DNA of 64,000 bases, taken from positions 310,001 to 374,000 of the forward strand of contig JADJFV010000002.1 of the NCBI GenBank assembly GCA_016708435.1. The letters are read 5' to 3'. Made by a program: the position numbers and the translations under genes. The DNA comes from Leptospiraceae bacterium (lineage in GTDB: Bacteria > Spirochaetota > Leptospiria > Leptospirales > Leptospiraceae). The notes under the pieces were generated by a model that saw only the letters and a list, made by a program, of their open reading frames with translations, was not told the origin of the DNA and did not search any database. Positions 26,971 through 36,505 of this stretch are shown in pieces. How positions within the stretch are numbered: the stretch's first letter is position 1; the number at the start of each line of letters is the position of its first letter.

Positions 26971-27416
26971 ATTTATTTATAGATTCCAGTTTTTTACTTT
27001 CTATTCTTTTTGAAGAGGAGGGATCGGATGAATGCTATCAAATTTGGAAGAAGGGTAAATCGAGATTAGGCTCTATTCTTATTTCTATCGAGTCAATTAA
27101 TTCTATCAGGCGAACTTTTCAGAATACCAATCTAAAACAAACCAATCGCATTTTAAGAGAAAAAGAAAAGTCTTGTGAATTGATGCTCTCTGAAATCTCA
27201 CAAAGAAATATTGACTCAACGATTTATGAAATTATAAAATCTAAAAAAGAGATATCAGGATGCAGATCATTAGATGCAATTCATATTGCTACTGCCCTGG
27301 AATTTAAAAGAAATAGTTTATCAGAAATTTATATTTGTTCTACAGACAAGAGACTTCGCGATGTAGCAAAAAAAGTTTCCTTCCCAATCTTGCCAGAAAA
27401 AGTAAGCGTCAGTTAG
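26967..27416 (+). CDS. PIN-domain ribonuclease toxin
   Basis: A 149-residue PIN domain with the acidic set LFIDSSFLL (Asp6), SIESIN (Glu), RSLDAIHIATAL (Asp) and CSTDKRLRDVA (Asp). Metal-dependent RNases of this fold act as VapC toxins on tRNA or rRNA. Coupled to the Phd-type antitoxin by a 4-nt overlap. Confidence 0.88.
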   Translation: MNLFIDSSFLLSILFEEEGSDECYQIWKKGKSRLGSILISIESINSIRRTFQNTNLKQTNRILREKEKSCELMLSEISQRNIDSTIYEIIKSKKEISGCRSLDAIHIATALEFKRNSLSEIYICSTDKRLRDVAKKVSFPILPEKVSVS

Positions 27417-27522
27417 TTGAACACTTCTTCCGATTTGAGGATAAAGCCTGTTAGCTTTTTAGAAGTATAGGTTTTATTTTTACATTTAATAGTGGTTGGT
27501 CAAGTAGAAATTGGTATCGTTC

Positions 27523-27551
27523 GTAGAGACAGGTCTTAGACCTGTCTCTAC
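27523..27551. repeat. 13-bp perfect hairpin between convergent genes
   Basis: GTAGAGACAGGTC, loop TTA, GACCTGTCTCTAC. It lies between the PIN gene (+) and the gene at 27558 (-) and could stop transcription from both sides, but no T tract follows. The sequence is of a kind found as a dispersed repeat. Confidence 0.65.
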
Positions 27552-27557
27552 TTAAGA

Positions 27558-28502
27558 CTACATCACCGTTGCAATTAATTGTTCTTCGATGCGCTCCATG
27601 TCTTTTAATTCCTTCTCAATAGAGAATAGCTTCTTTTCAGTTATAGAAATTTCTCTTTTGATATCGGAAAGAGTTTTCGGGCTAGTGACTTTTACTTTTC
27701 TATCATACACACTCACGGGCATGTAATGTCCGAAGGTATCTCTACCATCAATTCTTTTTATGAAATAAAAATCTTTCGCCAATACATGCTTTGCTGAATA
27801 GTATTCTGGTGAGACAATGTCTGTCTTCTTTGCATTTTTTAAAATGATTACCCCATTGTGCACAAAACCACCGTTATCCTTATCACTTTTGGCATTTGGC
27901 AAGGCACTACCAAATACAATCAGTGAGTCTTTGGTAGTCTCGGCAACTTTGCCTACAATATTAAAGCTAATGGGTGTAATGCGCTCAAGCTTATTTCGGA
28001 GAGATGAAATTCGACTCGCAAGAAAAGATCTGTCAGTGCTAAGACGTTTCTCTTTGGCATAGAAATTTCCCAGTTCTTTGTGCTCCATTTTGTTGCGGGC
28101 GCTTTCTAATCGTTTGGTCTCGATTTTTTTGAGTCGGGCTAATTTTACGTAATCGATAGAATTGTAAAAAGAGGGCTTGCCGCCGCAAATATCACCATAA
28201 GCGGAAAGGTATTCTCGGAGTTCCATTTTTGTTTTAATGAACAATGCACCATTTACCAATTCGAAAGGATAAAGTTTTTTTTCGCCGAGTTTATTACGGA
28301 TTCCAATTCTTCTAGCTCCATCGTTTGGGTCTACGGAAATGGATTCTTTTGGAATGACAAGTGTTGGCAGATTTCCAAAGCTAGGGCAGACGAGATCAGA
28401 GCTTAAATAGGCTCTCTTTTCAATGCCCAGCCATTTGATTAAGATTGTAAATGCCAGTCCTAAACAGACGATTTTTATGATTAGTTTTGTTTGTGGTTTC
28501 AT
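27558..28502 (-). CDS. Hypothetical membrane-anchored coiled-coil protein
   Basis: I do not recognise this 314-residue protein. It has one N-terminal membrane segment (LIIKIVCLGLAFTILIKWLGI), a basic central region with a predicted coiled coil (about 120-175), a beta-rich segment, and a second coiled coil at the C-terminus (LSDIKREISITEKKLFSIEK). It may be exported with a cleaved signal. No partner genes; it faces a 350-base non-coding stretch. Confidence 0.65.
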   Translation of the reverse strand: MKPQTKLIIKIVCLGLAFTILIKWLGIEKRAYLSSDLVCPSFGNLPTLVIPKESISVDPNDGARRIGIRNKLGEKKLYPFELVNGALFIKTKMELREYLSAYGDICGGKPSFYNSIDYVKLARLKKIETKRLESARNKMEHKELGNFYAKEKRLSTDRSFLASRISSLRNKLERITPISFNIVGKVAETTKDSLIVFGSALPNAKSDKDNGGFVHNGVIILKNAKKTDIVSPEYYSAKHVLAKDFYFIKRIDGRDTFGHYMPVSVYDRKVKVTSPKTLSDIKREISITEKKLFSIEKELKDMERIEEQLIATVM

Positions 28503-28852
28503 GCTCTTCTCCCTTTTATATATAATTCTAACAATGGGCAGGACAAATTAGGAGTGATTTGGAAAAAAATTCCTAAAAAAATTCTTTCATGGTAAATATT
28601 TGTTTATGTTACATAATTTTAGCTCGTCTTGGGTTTGGGGAATTAAGATTTCCGATCTTAGGAAGAGTGCTAAAATTTAGAATAAACTGTCTGTTTTTGA
28701 AATATTTTTTATTTTTCTCTCTAATCTGTCCTGCTTGAATACTACTATTTCGATATAGTAAAAAATTGTATAGTTAAAAATAAAGGCTATACAAAAAAAT
28801 AGTAATAAAATTATCTTAAGACATAAACGGAATTTTGAGAGAAGGATATTGT
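28503..28852. other. AT-rich non-coding region with small dyads
   Basis: About 350 bases without a credible gene between divergent genes. Two small inverted repeats lie near its end: TACTAT/ATAGTA (28743-28760) and TTGTATAG/CTATACAA (28766-28794, 13-base spacer). They may regulate the small gene at 28853. Confidence 0.45.
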
Positions 28853-29155
28853 ATGAAAAGAAAACAATTAGCTAAGCAACCAGGGATTGGCGATTTTAAA
28901 AACAAGTGCTCGGAAATGGTTAAACTCTATGATGCTCGAATCATTCGAGTGATCTATGAAACTATTCATGAGAATGTGTATTGGAAAGGGGCGAGTCCTA
29001 GTTCTATTAAAAAAGATGTTCTGGTTGAAATTAATGCTAAACTTTTAAAACAGCGCGTAAGTGTGATTCATTTGGATTTTATTGTGGATGAAGTTCTTGT
29101 TTATTTTGGGAATTTTTTAATTCTCTTGGAATCAGGCAAAAGACGACAAAATTAG
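28853..29155 (+). CDS. Hypothetical small basic protein
   Basis: A 100-residue Lys-rich protein of unknown family (starts MKRKQLAKQPGIGDFKNKC). It is helical throughout by pattern, with a hydrophobic stretch near the C-terminus (HLDFIVDEVLVYFGNFLILL). The ATG at 28853 has GAAGGA 7 nt upstream; the frame opens at a TTG (28835) but that is not favoured. Stands just before the second DUF4143 ATPase, 60 nt away, with a promoter in between. Confidence 0.55.
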   Translation: MKRKQLAKQPGIGDFKNKCSEMVKLYDARIIRVIYETIHENVYWKGASPSSIKKDVLVEINAKLLKQRVSVIHLDFIVDEVLVYFGNFLILLESGKRRQN

Positions 29156-29165
29156 GAAAAATACC

Positions 29166-29194
29166 TTTACAAAGGATATATGTGTATATATTAA
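29166..29194 (+). promoter_or_regulatory. Promoter and dyad of DUF4143 ATPase 2
   Basis: TTTACA (29166-29171), 17 bp, TATTAA (29189-29194). An imperfect dyad covers it: AAAGGA (29171-29176) pairs with TCCTTT (29196-29201), with ATATA/TATAT inside. AGGGGG lies 5 nt before ATG 29215. Confidence 0.6.
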
Positions 29195-29214
29195 TTCCTT
29201 TATAGGGGGATTTT

Positions 29215-30549
29215 ATGACAGAAGAGGAGCTTTCAGTTCTTATTTATGAGTGGCAGTCTTTTTTATTATCCCAAGACGAAGGAATTGAGCGAGACGCTGA
29301 AAAGATTATTTTAGAAAGCATTGGCTCTAAACCTATGAAAATCATTACTGGATTTCGTCGCTCTGGTAAATCTTTTATCGTTCAAAGAATTGCTCGAAAA
29401 TTAGTTAATTCCAAAAAGTATTCGCGTGAAAATCTTTTGTATTTGAACTTCGAAGACTTTCGTCTTGCCGAGGTATTGAGTCCAAAAGATTTATCTCGCA
29501 TTTACGATTTCTTTCTATCTCGAATTGCGAGAAAAGGAAAAAAACTTTTAATTTTAGATGAAATTCAAAATGTAAATGGATGGGATAAATGGATTCGAAC
29601 GATTTATGAGAAAGAGAAGGATATAGAGATTGTCCTCACTGGTTCAAACTCACAACTCCTCTCGCAAGAATTAGGCACAAACCTAGCCGGACGTTTTATT
29701 GAATTTTTCATTTTCCCTTTTAGTTTTAAAGAATTTTTAACTTACCGGCAAATTTATGTTAGTCACGAGAAAGATTATTTACGAAATCGACAGGAAATTA
29801 GAACTCAGTTTTATGAATTTCTAAAGTTTGGAGGATTACCGGAAGTTCTAGATATTCGAAATGAAGAGTCAAAACTATCCTACCTACAGGGAATTGTTAC
29901 AAAGGTTATTCTAGACGATGTAATAAAAAGATTCAATATCGAAAATATCAATCTTTTGGAAAAGCTTTTAAGTTATCTTTTGTCCACTGCTGGAAATATT
30001 GTAGCTTATACAAAACTCAAAAATAGAATCCAGGCGTATGGGTTGTATGATATTAAAGTAGAAACTATTATCAAATACATTAACTATCTTACTAAACCAT
30101 TTGCATTAGTAGAATTGAATAAATTCGATTGGAAACAAAGTAAGGTTTTCTCTACTTCAAAAAAATTCTACGCAATTGATACCGGCCTTTTAAGTTTATA
30201 TAGACCGTTTAATGAGAATTATCCGTATCGTTTAGAAAATGTTTTATTTCTAGAATTAAAACGCAAAACTAGAGAGATGTATTATGGTTTAATCGAGAAT
30301 CATGCTGAAATAGATTTTCTAACTCATTCCAACTTAGAGAATTGGCATCTCTACCAAGTGTCGGCAGAGCTAAAAGAGGAAAATCTAAAACGAGAACTAA
30401 ATGCATTTTACCTCGCGGATAAACACTTAAAGAAAGGAAAATTTACTGTGTTTACGCTAGAAGAAGAATCAAACGATCTCTCCTTTAAAGGTATTTCAAT
30501 TTATCAAAGAAACATTATCAGATACTTACTATTTGGAGAAATGGAATAA
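29215..30549 (+). CDS. AAA ATPase with DUF4143 C-terminal domain (copy 2)
   Basis: A 444-residue ATPase: Walker A GFRRSGKS near residue 46, Walker B LLILDEIQN near 118, sensor LTGSNSQLL, signature TNLAGRFIEF and KFGGLPE. It is closer to copy 1 (5276) than to copy 3 by these motifs. In the C-terminal region the Asp is kept (AEIDFL), but the usual E-x-K is LYQVSAEL, so the catalytic site appears lost. AGGGGG 5 nt upstream. A promoter dyad precedes it. Function unknown. Confidence 0.88.
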   Translation: MTEEELSVLIYEWQSFLLSQDEGIERDAEKIILESIGSKPMKIITGFRRSGKSFIVQRIARKLVNSKKYSRENLLYLNFEDFRLAEVLSPKDLSRIYDFFLSRIARKGKKLLILDEIQNVNGWDKWIRTIYEKEKDIEIVLTGSNSQLLSQELGTNLAGRFIEFFIFPFSFKEFLTYRQIYVSHEKDYLRNRQEIRTQFYEFLKFGGLPEVLDIRNEESKLSYLQGIVTKVILDDVIKRFNIENINLLEKLLSYLLSTAGNIVAYTKLKNRIQAYGLYDIKVETIIKYINYLTKPFALVELNKFDWKQSKVFSTSKKFYAIDTGLLSLYRPFNENYPYRLENVLFLELKRKTREMYYGLIENHAEIDFLTHSNLENWHLYQVSAELKEENLKRELNAFYLADKHLKKGKFTVFTLEEESNDLSFKGISIYQRNIIRYLLFGEME

Positions 30550-30552
30550 TAC

Positions 30553-31347
30553 TCAGTGATGAAAGTCGTTATATAATTTTTTAAACATCTTCTTCTCTAA
30601 TAAAGCAGGGGCAAATAACCGTAATACCTTCACAAAGAATCCGCTTTTATCCATTGTCACTAATCTAGAATTTTTATCTTCCACTGCGGCTAACATGGCG
30701 TTTGCTACTTGATCGGGAGTGAGTAGTTTTCCTCCGTGTTGTTTGTCGTTTAACTTTTCACCTGACCCTGTTAAGCCGGAAGTTCTGAGGTTGGTTTTAG
30801 TGTAAGGAGGACAGAAGATAATAGAACGCACACCAATTTCGGAAAGTTCGATTCGAATGGATTCAAAGACAGCGTGGAGGGCAGACTTCGATGAAGAGTA
30901 GGCTGCTCTCGCAGGAACTCCGTATAAGCCGGAGACTGTGGAGGTAACAATCATTACCCCTTTGGCTCGCTTAATCGGTTCAATTAGTTTAGAAGTTAGA
31001 TTTACAGTTCCAAAGAAATTAATATCGAACGTTTTTCGGAAAACACTTATATCTGTCTCATCAAATCTACCATGAGTGGTAATTCCTGCGTTATTAAATA
31101 ATACATCTACTTTATCAGTCTTAGCTGAGATTTGCTTTTGGACGTTAAGTATATCGGCATCGGAACTAATATCACACTGAATTGGAATAATTTCCGCGTT
31201 ATGAAACGCTTCCATGTTCTTAGGATTGCGGTCTAGCGCAAATATTGTGCAGGGAATCTCTTTTAGAGCGAATAATATTGCTTCGCCGATGCCGCTAGAT
31301 GTGCCGGTAATAACTATCGTTTTGTTTTGCCAAAAATTTATATTCAT
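30553..31347 (-). CDS. Short-chain dehydrogenase/reductase
   Basis: A 264-residue classical SDR: cofactor motif GTSSGIGEA at residues 14-22, FNNAGIT, the catalytic Ser in VTSTVSG and Tyr/Lys in AAYSSSKSAL. The C-terminal part has FCPPYTKTNL, usual for PG motif variants. The substrate is unknown. Single gene facing the DUF4143 gene. Confidence 0.9.
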   Translation of the reverse strand: MNINFWQNKTIVITGTSSGIGEAILFALKEIPCTIFALDRNPKNMEAFHNAEIIPIQCDISSDADILNVQKQISAKTDKVDVLFNNAGITTHGRFDETDISVFRKTFDINFFGTVNLTSKLIEPIKRAKGVMIVTSTVSGLYGVPARAAYSSSKSALHAVFESIRIELSEIGVRSIIFCPPYTKTNLRTSGLTGSGEKLNDKQHGGKLLTPDQVANAMLAAVEDKNSRLVTMDKSGFFVKVLRLFAPALLEKKMFKKLYNDFHH

Positions 31348-31433
31348 ACTTTGTCCTAGAAAATTTTCAATCTTTGATTTTATACTCTAATTTATCAGAA
31401 TGGAAAAATCTGGCAATGATAATCTTCGATTGT

Positions 31434-33229
31434 TTATACATCCTGTAAACCTGGCGGTTCGCGGAGAGGTAAAACAACAATGAATCGACTACCTTCATTC
31501 ACTTTACTTTCTACGGAGAGATCACCACCAAGTAAATTGGCAAACTGTTTTGCGATGGTGAGTCCGAGTCCTGTACCTGCATATTTTCTTGTATTTGAAT
31601 CAACCGATCGTTGGAATGGATTAAAAATCTTGCTAGAATCCTCTTCTGAGATTCCAATACCCGAATCGACTACTTCGAATTGTATCCATTTTCCTAAATC
31701 AATCCTGGTCAATTTGACGATAAGCGAAATACTTCCACCATTTGTAAATTTACAGGCATTCGAAAGTAAGTTTAATAGTATATGCTTTAATTTGTCAATG
31801 TCTTGGTAAATTAAAGTTATCTCCTCCGAAATGGAAAGAGAAAAAGTATTTTTATTTGCGGATAATAACGGTTTGATTGTATCAATTAATTCATCTAATA
31901 ATGTATTTAATTCAAATAAATCATTCTTTACTTCCATTTTTTTTGCGTCTAATTTTGCGATGTCCAAAATGTCATTAATCATTTTCAGTAAATTTTTCCC
32001 AGATCGATTGATCTTGAGGCTATCGCTGAATATCTGCTCGGCACTTATCTGTGCTGCTTCTTCAGCGATTAATTCACTGTAACCAAGGATTGATTGAAGT
32101 GGAGTTTTTAATTCATGACTCATGGAAGCAAAAAAATGACTCTTTGAGTGTAAGGCTTCTTCCAAAACATTTTTCGCGTTTAATAAGTCAGATTCAATTT
32201 TTTTAAGTTTAGTAATATCTTGCATCTGGATGATATAGTATTCAGGGAGATTTTTTTCATCTCTGAGTAGAGAGATGCTCAAGAGTGCCCAGACTAAAGC
32301 GCCTGATTTATGTTCGAGCCTATTTTCCATTTGCAGACTTTCTACTTTCGCCGATAACAATTCATCAAACTTTACAATGTAGTCTATAACGAATTCTTTT
32401 TCTAATAGGCTAAAAAACTGTCTAGACGTTAGTTCCTCTTTTGTATATCCTAAGATATTGCAAAAAGGCTGGTTGACTCTGAGCCAATTATCATTTATCC
32501 CAATGAGTGCCATCCCCGAGGCAGAATAATGGAATGCGCTTTCGATTTGCTTCTTTGCTTCATCTAGCTGAATTTCTACAATTAATCTATGCCTCATTTC
32601 TGGAATTGAGCCTGCGAGAGAAATTCCTATCCCCAAAAAAACAAAAGAAATTGCGCTATTGAGTGACATTGGAATCTGGTTTGTAGAATAAAATAAAGGC
32701 ACTCCGTAAATATATCCGAGTGAAAAAATAGCTCCGATGAATCCAATGATATTTCCTAAAAAGAAAGCGGTGTATTCAAATAGTTTTATCTTTGACTTAA
32801 TGGATAATAGCATTATGCCTGCTCCAGCAAGTGCAGAGCAAAGAGAGCCAAAGAAAGAAGTCTTTGCCGCAGTGCTATACCATTTCCCATAATTCTTAAA
32901 ATGAAAAAGCGCAAAATCAATCCCAAGTTCAGATTCGGTTGCGTATTCAAAAATTCTAGTGAATGAAATTAAAAAAATAAAAGAACAGCCAATGAAAATA
33001 AATTTCTTTTCCATTCAAATGAATTATTTAAAACATATAAAGAAAATCCAATTATCATGGAACTCAATGCACCGTTAGGTGGCATAGGCTTATAGTTTGG
33101 ATTCATGCTAAATAAAAATCTTGAATCTAGGACCCATCCGATCATAGCAACTAATCCAATTCCGAATGTGAAAAACGCGCAGAGTTCGATAAAGATTAAG
33201 TATCGATCTATTTTTTGACCTAAATTCAT
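31434..33229 (-). pseudogene. Membrane PAS histidine kinase, frameshifted
   Basis: The C-terminal frame (31434-33014) holds membrane helices, a PAS domain (FHYSASGMALIGINDNWLRV), HisKA with the phosphoacceptor in SMSHELKTPLQS, and HATPase boxes NLLSNACKFT, DSGIGIS and GTGLGLTIAKQF. The N-terminal membrane segment (33229-32969) is in a different frame and ends in ...LLFF at a T7 run (plus-strand A7 at 32971-32977). One extra T joins the frames, giving LLFFLISFTRIFEY, a pattern normal in this sensor family. Single-base indel, assembly or real. Ten nt after the response-regulator gene. Confidence 0.85.
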
Positions 33230-33239
33230 TAATTTAGAA

Positions 33240-33998
33240 TCATCCCTTTGAACTGCTGGTAATCGTTAGTTTTAAAATTTTTGTTCGTGTAATTTCTTCT
33301 TCTGGTAGCTTTGAAAAAAAATCTCCTCGCAGTAAAAATCGATTTTCTTTTACTTTGAACTCTTCCATAATTTCTTGCAAAAGAAAGTCAATCAAATCCA
33401 CAGCGCCCTGGGTATAATTGAATTCATTGCTTACAAATATTGTAAAATCCTTTATACTCGAAGAATAAGTTTTGAGTTCAGCAATGTAATTTGCCAGCGT
33501 ATTTTTAAATTGTGTGGAATTAGTAATGCCTTTTATTATCAACTTGATACTTGATTCATTTATGACGTCATGCGAAATAGAAAAAGGAAAATCTTTTTTA
33601 GAAACCAAATCTGTTTCTTTAATACCGAGAGCCTCGGTAACTTTTGCAAGCAATTTTGATTGTTCGAATGGTTTGATTAGATAGTGCGTTATCCGCAAGG
33701 CTGCTGCTCTTAGTATGTCTTCTTTTTCTTGCAGTGCAGTGATTATAATGATTGGAGTATTTTGAATTTCCTCTCTGTATTTTTCAATGAAACTAAATCC
33801 ATCCATGACCGGCATCATGACATCCGAGATGATTAAGTCATAAGGGATTTTTAATTTATTAATAGCAAGTCTCGCGTTGACAACGTGATCTATTAGTATA
33901 TTATATTTTTCTAATGTTCTGGTTACTATTTCAGCAGAATTGGGATCGTCTTCTAATAGTAGGATTCGATAGCTTTTATAATTTTTATTCGATGACAT
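33240..33998 (-). CDS. Response regulator with unrecognised C-terminal domain
   Basis: The receiver is at residues 10-125: LLLEDDPNS, the phosphoacceptor Asp in ISDVMMPVMDG, and KPFEQ. The C-terminal 115 residues carry no recognised DNA-binding or enzymatic motif. The frame opens upstream at 34073, but the aldehyde dehydrogenase covers that part; ATG 33998 has GGAG 8 nt upstream and overlaps the dehydrogenase stop by 14 nt. It is next to the histidine kinase, its likely partner. Confidence 0.85.
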   Translation of the reverse strand: MSSNKNYKSYRILLLEDDPNSAEIVTRTLEKYNILIDHVVNARLAINKLKIPYDLIISDVMMPVMDGFSFIEKYREEIQNTPIIIITALQEKEDILRAAALRITHYLIKPFEQSKLLAKVTEALGIKETDLVSKKDFPFSISHDVINESSIKLIIKGITNSTQFKNTLANYIAELKTYSSSIKDFTIFVSNEFNYTQGAVDLIDFLLQEIMEEFKVKENRFLLRGDFFSKLPEEEITRTKILKLTITSSSKG

Positions 33999-35448
33999 TC
34001 TTATTTCTCCGTTTAATAATTGTTTTGCGCTCACTAAATTCTTCCATTGCAAACCGAATACCTTCTCGTCCAAGGCCTGAATCTTTTACGCCACCGTAAG
34101 GCATATGATCTACGCGAAAGCCTGGAATTTCATTGAATAAAATTGCACCCACATCCAAATCATCTGTTGCCTGTCGCATAATTTTATCGCTATCTGTAAA
34201 TACTCCCACTTGAAGACCAAATCGAGAATCATTTACTCTTTGCACTGCCTCTGAGAAGTTTGTATAGTCATCCAAAATTACGACCGGTCCAAAGACTTCT
34301 TCTGTTGAAATTTTTAGATAAGGAGGGACTGATTCTAATACGATTGGATATACTATATTATCCACTGCGTTGACGGAATTTAAGAAAAGTGCATTTGCTC
34401 TCTTTGCTTCTTCTACCCAGTTAAGAATTCGATCTCTTGCTTTTCGATTGATTAAAGGACCGATGAGCGTATCTCTTTCAAATGGATTGCCTACTATGAC
34501 CTTTTCTGTTTCCCTTAGAAACTTTTTTTTAAATTCCGAAAAAATACTATGATGAATAAATATTTTTTGAACGGATATACAAACTTGACCTGCGTATGCA
34601 AACGCACCAAATACACAGCGGCTAACGGCTCTTTCTAAATCGGCGTCTTTGTGAACAATGACCGCAGCGTTTCCTCCTAGTTCGAGACAAACTTTTTTGT
34701 GACGAGCGAGTGTTTGCAATTCCCATCCTACACGATCACTTCCTGTGAAGCTAAGAGTGGATACCCGCTCATCCTTCACCATTACTGAGGCTAATTCATT
34801 TGAACAGTGAACAACTTGAAACGCGGCGAGAGGAATTTTTTCGAGGGAATCGGAAATGAATTTTGCAGCATCCGCAAAAACTTGCGCAAGTAAATTTGAA
34901 GCTCCAGGTGCTTCAGGGGATGGTTTTAAAATTACACTTGCTCCGATAGCGAGGGCAGGGGCGACTTTATGTGCAACAAGATTGAGTGGAAAATTAAAGG
35001 GAGTGATTGCTAAAATAACTCCTCGTGGTGTAAGAAAGCTTATTGCAGAATCAAACTCCCTTCCGTTTCGATCGCTGTCTAGTGGAATAATATCTCCCGC
35101 ATAACGTTTACATTCCTCACTTGCAATTTGAAAACAGGAAATTGCGCGACTTACTTCGACTTCTGCGAGCATAATTGGTTTACCTGCTTCTTCGATTATG
35201 ACGGAAATAAATTCGTCTCTACGTTTTTCAATTCCCTCTGCAATTCGTTCTAGCAAAATGGATCTTGTATAGCGTGAAACTTTTTTGAATTTATCAAATG
35301 CGGATTTTGCAAATTCAATTGCTTCCTCAACCTCTGATTCCCCTGCTTGTTCACAAAGACCAACAGTGGTTTCAGAAAAAGGGGAAGATATAATGCGAGT
35401 ATCCCCAGTTTCTTTCCAATCTCCGCCTATCCAAAGTTTGTATCGCAA
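33985..35448 (-). CDS. NAD(P)-dependent aldehyde dehydrogenase
   Basis: A 487-residue aldehyde dehydrogenase: ITPFNFPLNL, SFTGSDRVGW, the Glu in LELGGNAAV and the catalytic Cys in FAYAGQVCIS. It resembles non-phosphorylating GAPDH-like and lactaldehyde dehydrogenases; the substrate is not defined by sequence. It is the first gene of a dehydrogenase-regulator-kinase operon. Confidence 0.92.
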   Translation of the reverse strand: MRYKLWIGGDWKETGDTRIISSPFSETTVGLCEQAGESEVEEAIEFAKSAFDKFKKVSRYTRSILLERIAEGIEKRRDEFISVIIEEAGKPIMLAEVEVSRAISCFQIASEECKRYAGDIIPLDSDRNGREFDSAISFLTPRGVILAITPFNFPLNLVAHKVAPALAIGASVILKPSPEAPGASNLLAQVFADAAKFISDSLEKIPLAAFQVVHCSNELASVMVKDERVSTLSFTGSDRVGWELQTLARHKKVCLELGGNAAVIVHKDADLERAVSRCVFGAFAYAGQVCISVQKIFIHHSIFSEFKKKFLRETEKVIVGNPFERDTLIGPLINRKARDRILNWVEEAKRANALFLNSVNAVDNIVYPIVLESVPPYLKISTEEVFGPVVILDDYTNFSEAVQRVNDSRFGLQVGVFTDSDKIMRQATDDLDVGAILFNEIPGFRVDHMPYGGVKDSGLGREGIRFAMEEFSERKTIIKRRNKNVIE

Positions 35449-35539
35449 TTGATTTACTCCTACTTCATTTTTTTATTTTTATAGTCATAGAGCAACTAGA
35501 AAAAATCAAGCGCAATAGAAGTTTTAGTGTAGGCTCCTT

Positions 35540-36298
35540 TTAAAAACTGATACCGCACTGGCTTGAAATCTGTGCCTTGTATTTTGGGTAGATGGTTGCA
35601 TTGTAATGAATTTGATCTAGCATCAAGGAACTGTCTGGCGGATCAGTCTCTGTCACGCCAAAAATAGGAAGGGGATTTATAAAACAAGACACAAGCTGGC
35701 TAACTCCTGCATTGACTGGATTTTTAGCAAGATTTTCATTCGGCAAAAGAATGGGATGAATTCCTATTACGATGCTGTTTGCATTCCATTTTTCTTTTAT
35801 TCTAAGAATAACTTTTTTCATTGTGTCAATGCTAGTCGCACTCGAAACTTTTCTTAGAACTCCATTTCCGTCTCCAGTGGCGATCAATACATTCTTTGGA
35901 TAACACTTAATAGCCTCCATTTGATAAAGATAATCACAGGCTGTATTTCCCGAAACTGCATAGTTTAAAGTTTTTGTAGTATCATAAAATGTTGAAACAG
36001 AGCGTGCCAAGTCCATCGTAGAATCTCCGATAATTATTGTTTCGCAAGAAGTTGAATAATTTGCAAATTCCGTTGTTGCATACTTTGTATAAAGTGAATT
36101 CATACTTTTGTATTGGGTTTTACAATCGTTTGGATTCTGAGATTTCTGATAGTTATACGCTACGGCTAATAGCAATAATTCGTTTCTGGTGGGATGCTGT
36201 GGTTTTGTGTTTTGGCAATCCAGTATGAAAAGACAATAGAATAATACCACCGATGCACACCGAAGACACCGATAGAGATATAAAAATCTAATTGGCAT
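35540..36298 (-). CDS. SGNH/GDSL-like lipoprotein with repeat-derived signal
   Basis: A 252-residue protein. N-terminal hydrophobic stretch ends in FILDC, a possible lipobox. Motif IIGDSTMDLA (block I, Ser near residue 90) and DQIHYNA (block V, Asp/His) indicate an SGNH hydrolase. Part of the signal (RCLRCASVV) is translated from the ACACCGATG-type repeat. Its ATG overlaps the frame-corrected stop of the upstream zinc-ribbon gene (TAATG). Confidence 0.65.
   Translation of the reverse strand: MPIRFLYLYRCLRCASVVLFYCLFILDCQNTKPQHPTRNELLLLAVAYNYQKSQNPNDCKTQYKSMNSLYTKYATTEFANYSTSCETIIIGDSTMDLARSVSTFYDTTKTLNYAVSGNTACDYLYQMEAIKCYPKNVLIATGDGNGVLRKVSSATSIDTMKKVILRIKEKWNANSIVIGIHPILLPNENLAKNPVNAGVSQLVSCFINPLPIFGVTETDPPDSSLMLDQIHYNATIYPKYKAQISSQCGISF
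36246..36275. repeat. ACCGA-unit repeat, family D, copy 2
   Basis: A run of ACCACCGATGCACACCGAAG and ACACCGATAG units, the complement of the repeat theme at 7034-7063. It lies inside the signal-peptide coding part of the SGNH lipoprotein. Confidence 0.6.
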
Positions 36299-36500
36299 TA
36301 GTCTAATAAATCCAAGCCATCGGTAATAATTTCAATTGCATCAATGATATCAAAATTGCTTTATTCCATTTATCCGCAGGGATGTATTGTAAAATATTTT
36401 TCTCCAAAAGAAAATGTCCAAAGCAAGATTGACACATGGCAACCATTCCATACTCAGTTTTCACTTTTTCTAAGGTTTGATTGTATCGTGGACATTTCAT
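36298..36500 (-). pseudogene. TFIIB-type zinc-ribbon protein, frameshifted
   Basis: A small protein that starts MKCPRYNQ, then EYGMVAMCQSCFGHFL. The first ribbon knuckle should be CPRC but has Tyr, leaving three of four Cys. In the current frame it ends at 36303 with an unlikely tail (LPMAWIY). One extra T at the T4 run (plus-strand A4, 36352-36355) gives the acidic tail FDIIDAIEIITDGLDLLD and a stop overlapping the next ATG. So the frame is likely broken by one base. Confidence 0.7.
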
Positions 36501-36505
36501 AAAGT

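Noticed and set aside
27523..27551. Rho-independent terminator
   Set aside because: Strong stem but no T tract on either side; kept as hairpin repeat.
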